Below are positions 57,925-64,000 of a DNA stretch of 64,000 bases, piece by piece (position 1 is the stretch's first letter; every line of letters starts with the position of its first letter). Origin of the DNA: Caenispirillum bisanense. GTDB taxonomy: Bacteria; Pseudomonadota; Alphaproteobacteria; Rhodospirillales; Rhodospirillaceae. The notes below the pieces were generated by a model that saw nothing but the letters and a program-made list of their open reading frames with translations, did no database searches and was not told the origin of the DNA. The DNA lies in the NCBI RefSeq assembly GCF_900230255.1, contig NZ_OCNJ01000002.1:186001-250000 (forward strand). Direction: 5' to 3'. Position numbers and translations under genes: made by a program.

Positions 57925-60054
57925 ATGTCCATGTTCAACGTGTTCCGCAAGGAAATCGAGTGGGGCGGCCGCAAGCTGGTCCTCGAGACCGGCAAGATCG
58001 CCCGTCAGGCCGACGGTGCCGTTCTGGTCACCTATGGCGACACCACCGTGCTCGCCACCGCCGTCGGCTCCAAGCAGAAGTCCAACTTCGATTTCTTCCC
58101 GCTGACCGTGAACTACCAGGAGAAGACCTTCGCCGCGGGCAAGATCCCCGGTGGCTTCTTCAAGCGTGAAGGCCGTCCGTCGGAGAAGGAGACGCTGGTC
58201 TCCCGCCTCATCGACCGGCCGATCCGCCCGCTGTTCGCCGCGGGCTACCGCAACGAGACCCAGGTGGTCGCGACCGTTCTGTCGCACGACCTCGAGAACG
58301 ATCCCGACATCGTCGCCATGATCGCCGCCTCGGCCGCGCTGACGATTTCCGGCCTGCCGTTCCTCGGCCCCATCGGTGCCGCCCGCGTCGGCTACATCGA
58401 CGGCGAGTACGTGCTGAACCCGACCGCCGACCAGATGAAGACGACCGCCCTCGACCTCGTGGTCGCCGGCACCGTCCAGGGCGTGCTGATGGTCGAGAGC
58501 CAGGCGAGCGAGCTGTCGGAAGACGTCATGCTCGGCGCCGTCACCTTCGGCCACGACAGCTTCCAGCCGGTGATCAAGGCGATCATCGAGATGGCCCAGG
58601 CCTGCGCCAAGGAGCCGCGCGCCATCGATCCGGTGGCGCCCGAGTTCGCCGTGGTGAAGGACAAGCTCGGCGCCCTGCGCGACGAGATCAAGGCCGCCTA
58701 CAAGATCATCGCCAAGACCGAGCGTCACGACGCCCTGTCGGCGATCAAGGAAAAGTTCGTCGCCTCGCTGGCCGGCAACGACGCCGAGCTGGCTGTGGCC
58801 GGCAAGGTCTTCAAGGAAGTCGAATCGGAAGTCATGCGCCGCGCCGTGCTGGAAACCGGCACCCGCATCGACGGCCGCGACACCAAGACCGTGCGCAAGA
58901 TCGAGTCGGAAGTCGGCTTCCTGCCGCGCGCCCACGGCTCGGCCCTGTTCACCCGCGGTGAAACGCAGGCCATGGTGACCGTCACCCTCGGCACCGGCCA
59001 GGACGAGCAGATCATCGACGCGCTCGAAGGCGAATACCGCGAAAACTTCCTGCTGCACTACAACTTCCCGCCGTACTCGGTGGGCGAGACCGGCCGCATG
59101 GGCAGCCCGGGCCGTCGCGAGATCGGCCACGGCAAGCTGGCGTGGCGCGCCATCCGGCCGCTGCTGCCGAAGAAGGAAGACTTCCCCTACACCCTGCGCG
59201 TGGTCTCGGAAATCACCGAGTCCAACGGCTCGTCGTCCATGGCGACGGTCTGCGGCGCCTCGCTCGCCCTGATGGACGGCGGCGTGCCGCTGGCCCGTCC
59301 GGTGGCCGGCATCGCCATGGGCCTGATCAAGGAAGACGACGGCTTCGCCGTGCTGTCCGACATCCTGGGTGACGAAGATCACCTGGGCGACATGGACTTC
59401 AAGGTGGCCGGCACCGAACAGGGCGTCACCTCGCTGCAGATGGACATCAAGATCACGTCCATCACCAAGGAGATCATGGAGGTCGCCCTGCGCCAGGCGC
59501 GCGACGGCCGCCTGCACATCCTGGGCGAGATGGCCGCGGCCCTGACCGGCGCCCGCGACTCGGTGGCCGCCAACGCCCCGCGCATCACCACCATGAGCAT
59601 CAACCCGTCCAAGATCCGCGACATCATCGGGTCCGGCGGCAAGGTGATCCGCGAGATCACCGAGCAGACCGGCACGAAGATCGACATCGAGGACGACGGC
59701 ACCATCAAGATCGCCTCCGCCAACCCGGAGAACACCGATCGCGCCGTCGCCTGGATCAAGGGCATCGTCGCCGAGCCGGAGCTGAACGCGATCTACACCG
59801 GCAAGGTGGTCAAGATCATGGACTTCGGCGCCTTCGTGAACTTCCTGGGTTCGCGCGACGGCCTCGTCCACATCTCCGAGCTGGCGCCGCACCGGGTGAA
59901 GAACACCGGCGACGTCGTCAAGGTCGGCGACATGGTCAAGGTGAAGTGCCTCGGTTTCGACGACCGCGGCAAGGTGAAGCTGTCCATGAAGCAGGTCGAC
60001 CAGGAAACCGGTCGCGACATCAGCGAGGACGGCGAGAAGCAGTCGGCCGAGTAA
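57925..60054 (+). CDS. pnp: polyribonucleotide nucleotidyltransferase (PNPase)
   Basis: A 709-residue 3'-5' phosphorolytic exoribonuclease. Two RNase PH-like domains ([20 protein letters not shown] in the first; [20 protein letters not shown] with metal-binding aspartates in the second) flank a helical domain. KH ([20 protein letters not shown], about 555-615) and S1 ([19 protein letters not shown], about 620-690) follow. It works in mRNA decay and the degradosome. The start at 57925 has AGAGGAA six bases upstream; a longer in-frame extension over the leader lacks family similarity. Confidence 0.97.
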   Translation: MSMFNVFRKEIEWGGRKLVLETGKIARQADGAVLVTYGDTTVLATAVGSKQKSNFDFFPLTVNYQEKTFAAGKIPGGFFKREGRPSEKETLVSRLIDRPIRPLFAAGYRNETQVVATVLSHDLENDPDIVAMIAASAALTISGLPFLGPIGAARVGYIDGEYVLNPTADQMKTTALDLVVAGTVQGVLMVESQASELSEDVMLGAVTFGHDSFQPVIKAIIEMAQACAKEPRAIDPVAPEFAVVKDKLGALRDEIKAAYKIIAKTERHDALSAIKEKFVASLAGNDAELAVAGKVFKEVESEVMRRAVLETGTRIDGRDTKTVRKIESEVGFLPRAHGSALFTRGETQAMVTVTLGTGQDEQIIDALEGEYRENFLLHYNFPPYSVGETGRMGSPGRREIGHGKLAWRAIRPLLPKKEDFPYTLRVVSEITESNGSSSMATVCGASLALMDGGVPLARPVAGIAMGLIKEDDGFAVLSDILGDEDHLGDMDFKVAGTEQGVTSLQMDIKITSITKEIMEVALRQARDGRLHILGEMAAALTGARDSVAANAPRITTMSINPSKIRDIIGSGGKVIREITEQTGTKIDIEDDGTIKIASANPENTDRAVAWIKGIVAEPELNAIYTGKVVKIMDFGAFVNFLGSRDGLVHISELAPHRVKNTGDVVKVGDMVKVKCLGFDDRGKVKLSMKQVDQETGRDISEDGEKQSAE

Positions 60055-60121
60055 GGCCGCGTCGGCGGCGGCCGGGCCCTGCGGGGCATCGGCCGCCGCC
60101 GCTTCTCCGAGGGAGCGTTCC

Positions 60122-60862
60122 ATGTCCGATCTGCCTGTCGCCCTGCCTCGGGTGATCGCGCACCGCGGCGCCTCTGCCGCAGCGCCCGAGAACACGCGCG
60201 CCGCCTTCCGGCGGGCGCACGAGGACGGCGCGACCTGGATCGAGTGCGACGTCAAGCTGACGGCCGACGGCCGCTGCGTCGTCTTCCACGACGACACGCT
60301 CGACCGCACGACCGACGGCGCCGGCCCGGTGGCCGACGCACCGTTGTCGGTGGTGGGGGCGCTCGACGCCGGCGGCTGGTTCGCGACGGAATTCCGCGGC
60401 GAGCCGGTGCCCACGCTCGAGGAAACCCTCGACCTGTTGGCCGACCTCGGCATGGGCGCGAACCTCGAAATCAAGCCCTGTCCGGGCCGCGAGCGGGAAA
60501 CCGCCGAGGCGACGGTGGCGGCGGTGCGGGCTTTCGGGTCGGCGGTGCCGGTGCTGCTGTCGAGCTTCGCCGAGGACTCTCTGGCGGCGGCGCGCGACGC
60601 CGCACCGGAGCTGCCGCGCGGCCTGCTGGTCGAGGCGGTGCCGGACGACTGGCGGGCGCGGGCGGAACGCCTGGGCTGCGTCGCTCTGCACGTCGACGCT
60701 GCGCCGCTGACGGCGGATCAGGTGGCGGCGATGCGCGCGGCGGGGTACAAGGTTCTCGTCTGGACGGTGAACGACGCGGCGGAAGCCCGGCGGCTGTCCG
60801 GGTGGGGCGTCGACGCGATCATCACCGACGTGCCGCGGAAAATCGCGGACGCGCTCGGGTAA
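60122..60862 (+). CDS. glycerophosphodiester phosphodiesterase
   Basis: A 246-residue cytoplasmic GDPD (UgpQ-like). It hydrolyses glycerophosphodiesters to glycerol 3-phosphate and an alcohol. Catalytic-type motifs are VIAHRGASAAAPENT, WIECDVKLTADG and VVFHDDTLDRTTDG (two His, acidic metal ligands), then NLEIKPCPGRE near the middle and VLVWTVNDAAEARRL at the end. No signal peptide. It is 67 bp after pnp on the same strand, behind GGGAGCG, and may have its own promoter. Confidence 0.94.
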   Translation: MSDLPVALPRVIAHRGASAAAPENTRAAFRRAHEDGATWIECDVKLTADGRCVVFHDDTLDRTTDGAGPVADAPLSVVGALDAGGWFATEFRGEPVPTLEETLDLLADLGMGANLEIKPCPGRERETAEATVAAVRAFGSAVPVLLSSFAEDSLAAARDAAPELPRGLLVEAVPDDWRARAERLGCVALHVDAAPLTADQVAAMRAAGYKVLVWTVNDAAEARRLSGWGVDAIITDVPRKIADALG

Positions 60863-60987
60863 GGCGGTAGACGGATGGATCGGGTGGTTTCGCCGGCTCG
60901 GCCGTCGAACCATATGAGGGGCCGATACGGCGGTTCGCTCTACCGGCGGACGGCCGATGCGGCTTTGCAGGACAAGAGGACATTCGG

Positions 60988-62385
60988 GTGAAGGCGATCG
61001 AGCCGATTCTCATCTCGGGCAAGGAAGTCCTGCCGCTGGTCGAAGGCGGCAAGGGCGTGGCGGTTTCCAATGGGCAGAGCTCCGGCGCCTGGGCGGCGGC
61101 GGGGGGCGTCGGCACGTTCTCGGGGGTCAACGCCGACTCCTACGACGAGCACGGCAACATCGTGCCCATGGTCTACAAGGGCAAGACGCGCCGCGAGCGG
61201 CACGACGAGCTGGTGGCCTACGGCATCGAGGGCGGCATCAACCAGGCCCGCGTCGCCCACGAGATGAGCAACGGCGAAGGCCGCATCCACGTCAACGTGC
61301 TGTGGGAAATGGGCGGCGCCGAGGCGGTGCTGGAAGGCACCCTGGAAGGCGCCAAGGGTCTCATCCACGGCGTCACCTGCGGCGCCGGCATGCCCTACCG
61401 CGTGGCCGAGATCGCCGTGAAGCACGGCGTCTACTACTACCCCATCGTTTCCTCGGCGCGGGCCTTCCGCGCCCTGTGGAAGCGCAGCTACCACAAGCAC
61501 CCGGAATTCCTCGGCGGCGTGGTCTACGAGGACCCCTGGCTGGCCGGCGGCCACAACGGCCTGTCCAACAGCGAGGACCCGCGCGAGCCGCAGGAGCCTT
61601 TCCCCCGCGTCGCCGAGCTGCGCAAGGCCATGCGCGACATGGGCGTGCCGGAAGTGCCGATCTTCATGGCCGGCGGCGTGTGGTGGCTGAAGGAGTTCGA
61701 GGACTGGATCGGCAACCCGGAGCTGGGTCCCATCGCTTTCCAGTTCGGCACCCGGCCGCTGCTGACCAAGGAAAGCCCCATTTCCGACGAGTGGAAGCAC
61801 CGCCTGCTGACGCTGAAGTCCGGTGACGTGCTGCTGCACCGCTTCAGCCCGACCGGCTTCTATTCCTCGGCCGTGCGCAACGACTTCCTGGAAGACTTGG
61901 TGCAGCGCTCCGAGCGCCAGATCCCCTATGTCCGCAAGCCCGAGGGCGTGCTGACGGCGGCGCTGGCCATCGGCGCGCGCGGCCGCGAGGTCTTCGTCGA
62001 GCCGCAGGACAAGGAACGGGCGGAGAAGTGGATCGCCGCCGGCTACACCGAAGCCATGCGCACGCCCGACAGCACCCTGGTCTTCGTGACGCCGGAAAGC
62101 CAGGCGAAGATCCTCAAGGACCAGATCGACTGCATGGGCTGCCTGTCGGCCTGCAACTTCTCCAACTGGTCGCAGCACGGCGACGGCACCACCGGCAAGT
62201 CGGCGGACCCGCGGAGCTTCTGCATCCAGAAGACGCTGCAGAACATCGCCCACGGCGGCGATGTGGAACACGAACTGATGTTCGCCGGCCACAACGCCTA
62301 TCGCTTCGGCGCCGACCCGTTCTATGCCGACGGCTTCATTCCGTCGGTGAAGGAACTGGTCGACCGGATCATGACCGGCTACTGA
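60988..62385 (+). CDS. NAD(P)H-dependent flavin oxidoreductase (nitronate monooxygenase family)
   Basis: A 465-residue FMN-binding TIM-barrel protein of the nitronate monooxygenase/YrpB family, longer than the usual ~320-360 residues. VAVSNGQSSGAWAAAGGVGT is the N-terminal flavin region, GLIHGVTCGAGMPYRVAEIA and MAGGVWWLKEFEDW are mid-barrel, and IAFQFGTRPLLTKES matches the phosphate-binding part. The C-terminal extension has a cysteine set CMGCLSAC then Cys after 22 residues (C-x2-C-x3-C-x22-C), which could hold an Fe-S cluster. The start is GTG 60988 behind AAGAGGA. Substrate unknown. Confidence 0.85.
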   Translation: MKAIEPILISGKEVLPLVEGGKGVAVSNGQSSGAWAAAGGVGTFSGVNADSYDEHGNIVPMVYKGKTRRERHDELVAYGIEGGINQARVAHEMSNGEGRIHVNVLWEMGGAEAVLEGTLEGAKGLIHGVTCGAGMPYRVAEIAVKHGVYYYPIVSSARAFRALWKRSYHKHPEFLGGVVYEDPWLAGGHNGLSNSEDPREPQEPFPRVAELRKAMRDMGVPEVPIFMAGGVWWLKEFEDWIGNPELGPIAFQFGTRPLLTKESPISDEWKHRLLTLKSGDVLLHRFSPTGFYSSAVRNDFLEDLVQRSERQIPYVRKPEGVLTAALAIGARGREVFVEPQDKERAEKWIAAGYTEAMRTPDSTLVFVTPESQAKILKDQIDCMGCLSACNFSNWSQHGDGTTGKSADPRSFCIQKTLQNIAHGGDVEHELMFAGHNAYRFGADPFYADGFIPSVKELVDRIMTGY

Positions 62386-62517
62386 CGAACGGGCAGGAGC
62401 GGCAGGCTTTTGCCCTGGCGCTCCTCCGCCCTCGTCCGGACCAGGTGCCATTTTCCTTGGCCTTTTCGGGCGTCTGTCTTAGAACAGTCGGTATGGTTTC
62501 GTTTTTGGACTAGTGCC

Positions 62518-62931
62518 ATGACCCCGATGTGCGTCCCCGGCAACCTGATGGACCGCCTGCGCGGCGCCGGCCTGCGCCCGACCCGGCAGCGGGTGGCGCT
62601 CGCCCGCCTGCTGTTCGAGGACGGCGACCATCACATCACCGCCGAGCAGCTGCACACCATGGCGCTGACCGCGACCATCCGGGTGTCGCTGGCGACCGTC
62701 TACAACACGCTGCACCAGTTCACCGAAGCGGGCCTGCTGCGGGAGATCGTTGTCGACAGCGGCCGGTCGTACTTCGACACCAACACCAGCGACCACCACC
62801 ACTTCTTCTACGAACGCACCGGCCGGCTGGAGGACATTCCCGCCGGCGAGGTGCAGATCGCCGCGGTGCCCGAGGCGCCGGCCGGCACCCGCATCCGCCG
62901 GGTCGACGTGGTGGTGCGCGTCGACGGCTGA
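62518..62931 (+). CDS. irr: iron response regulator, Fur family (Irr)
   Basis: A 137-residue Fur-family regulator of the Irr type found in Alphaproteobacteria. The winged helix includes GLRPTRQRVALARLLFEDGD and SLATVYNTLHQFTEAGLLRE. The segment SYFDTNTSDHHHFFYER contains the histidine-rich HHH motif typical of Irr. The C-terminal Cys pairs of ordinary Fur are absent. Irr responds to haem status and represses or activates iron genes. It may govern the bacterioferritin operon at 30 kb, though that site looks more Fur-like. The start at 62518 gives the normal length. Confidence 0.9.
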   Translation: MTPMCVPGNLMDRLRGAGLRPTRQRVALARLLFEDGDHHITAEQLHTMALTATIRVSLATVYNTLHQFTEAGLLREIVVDSGRSYFDTNTSDHHHFFYERTGRLEDIPAGEVQIAAVPEAPAGTRIRRVDVVVRVDG

Positions 62932-63047
62932 GGCGGCGGTCCCGGCTGGCCCAATCGCGCGAATGATCCTATAGCAGGACTTTGGTGCCGGGAATCTCAC
63001 CCGCAGGTGGCAATGCCACGCCAGTTTAGCCTTCATTATCCAGAAGA

Positions 63048-63063
63048 TCATGGTGTACCATGA
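63048..63063. promoter_or_regulatory. inverted repeat upstream of the DUF2336 gene
   Basis: TCATGGT (63048-63054) and ACCATGA (63057-63063) form a perfect 7-bp dyad with a 2-bp spacer, 62 bp before the next start codon. A smaller dyad GTGGC/GCCAC lies at 63007-63019. They may be operator sites; no promoter boxes are convincing. Confidence 0.4.
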
Positions 63064-63124
63064 GCTTGGCAAGGCGCCCGGGCGGCCATGACGGCTGGCC
63101 GGGCGGTGAGGGGGAAGCGGGTTC

Positions 63125-64000
63125 GTGTCGAGCCAGGAAGGCGTGATCGACGAGGCGGCATTGCTGCGTCTGGCGCGGGAGAAATCCGCCGACGCGCGGG
63201 CGCGTCTCGCCGCCACCATCAGTGACCTGTTCGTCGAGCAGGGCAGCGTGCTCAGCGACCGCGAGCGCGCGCTCATGGCCGATATTCTGCGCCGCATCCT
63301 GCGCGAGATCGAGATCAGCGTCCGCCGTCAGGTTGCCCAGGCCTTGGCGTCGCAGGAAAACCTGCCGCGCGACCTCATGGTCTTCCTCGCCAACGACGAG
63401 ATCGAGGTGGCCTTCCCCATCCTGCGGGAAAGCCGCGTGCTGCAGGACGCCGACCTGATCGAGGTCATCCGCAACCGCACCCAGGAACACCAGCTGGCCA
63501 TCGCCAACCGCTACTACGTCAGCGCCGCGGTGTGCGATGCGCTGGTGCAGACCGGCCGGCAGGAGGTGATCCGCCAGCTGCTGCAGAACGGCGACGCCAC
63601 CATCAGCGAAGCCACCATGGAATACCTGGTCGAGCAGTCGCGCCGCGTCGACAGCTTCCAGGAACCCATCCTGCGCCGCGCCGAACTGCCCGAGGACCTC
63701 GCCAAGCGTATGTTCCTGTGGGTGTCGGCGGCGCTGCGCACCTATGTGGTGGACCGCTTCCGCCTGCCGCCGTCGGTGATCGACGACCTGATGGAGCAGG
63801 CCGCGCGCGAGGGCATCGCCCGCACCGTCGAGGAAGGCCGGACCCGGCCGTCGGAGAAGCTGGCCGAGCGCCTCGCCCGCCACCGCGCCATCACGCCCGA
63901 GCTGCTGATTTCCGCCCTGCACGACGGCGAGGTGTCGCTGTTCGTCAGCCTGCTGGCCCGCCTGGCGGAAATGCGCGAGCCCCTGGTCAAGCGCATGCTG
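63125..64000 (+). CDS. DUF2336-family protein, N-terminal part (3' end outside window)
   Basis: An open frame of 292 codons without a stop, running off the right edge. The GTG start at 63125 follows GGTGAGGGGGAAGCGGG. The product begins SSQEGVIDEAALLRLARE and is almost wholly alpha-helical, with HEAT-like repeats: LPRDLMVFLANDEIEVAFP, then RTQEHQLAIANRYYVSAAV, then YLVEQSRRVDSFQEPILRR. These match the DUF2336 family of Alphaproteobacteria, whose function is not known. No enzyme motif is visible. Confidence 0.85.
   Translation, partial: MSSQEGVIDEAALLRLAREKSADARARLAATISDLFVEQGSVLSDRERALMADILRRILREIEISVRRQVAQALASQENLPRDLMVFLANDEIEVAFPILRESRVLQDADLIEVIRNRTQEHQLAIANRYYVSAAVCDALVQTGRQEVIRQLLQNGDATISEATMEYLVEQSRRVDSFQEPILRRAELPEDLAKRMFLWVSAALRTYVVDRFRLPPSVIDDLMEQAAREGIARTVEEGRTRPSEKLAERLARHRAITPELLISALHDGEVSLFVSLLARLAEMREPLVKRML

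Overview
The window is a dense, high-GC (roughly 70 % by eye, not computed) chromosomal segment from an alphaproteobacterium, most likely of the Rhodospirillales/Azospirillales type. Pointers are an MmcB-type nuclease, an Irr-type Fur regulator, an overlapping pair of dissimilar bacterioferritins, a DUF2336 protein and a rimP leader RNA. I see no phage, insertion sequence, CRISPR array or replication origin. Coding density is very high, and several gene pairs overlap as ATGA or GTGA.

Layout. 1-8.8 kb: housekeeping metabolism (end of nadB, nadC, an L-lactate dehydrogenase, mmcB, phhB, a zincin), a LonB-like protease coupled to a universal stress protein, and a bacteriohemerythrin. 8.8-15 kb: a MarR regulator with a striking palindrome at its start codon, coupled to an efflux pump; a histidine kinase that has lost its phosphoacceptor histidine; lepA; a MarC protein; a Crp/Fnr regulator. 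15-28.2 kb: a two-component signalling island. A UrtA-like periplasmic binding protein, a membrane kinase and a single-domain receiver form one operon. It is divergent from a phosphorelay-type set (REC-PAS-kinase-pseudoREC-REC-Hpt, REC-EAL, REC, and a second hybrid kinase with Hpt). 28.2-31.6 kb: ridA divergent from serA, then a Fur-box-like site and the two bacterioferritin subunits, whose active-site losses are complementary. 31.6-45 kb: an SbmA/BacA-like ABC protein with a ruined ATPase domain, then an ion and pH group (Kef-like, NhaP2-like, SLC13-like and NhaP/TrkA-like transporters, a periplasmic carbonic anhydrase and a CHASE4 kinase). 45-50 kb: an orphan PhyR-like sigma-mimic domain, tRNA-Thr(CGU), a bacterial voltage-gated sodium channel, yggS, a ThiE-like protein, exoD and a lipid kinase. 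50-60 kb: the classic rimP-nusA-ylxR-infB-rbfA-truB-rpsO-pnp translation/RNA cluster behind an attenuator-like leader. 60-64 kb: a glycerophosphodiesterase, a flavin oxidoreductase with a cysteine cluster, irr, and the start of a DUF2336 gene that runs off the right edge.

The most unusual points are the three-site degeneration of the ABC ATPase domain (31.6-33.4 kb), the His-to-Asp kinase (10.5-11.6 kb), the binding-protein/kinase/receiver operon facing a hybrid phosphorelay (16.7-28.2 kb), and the free-standing PhyR-like domain (45.1 kb). No wholly new system can be proven from sequence alone. Functions are assigned from recognised family motifs in the translations, without database searches.
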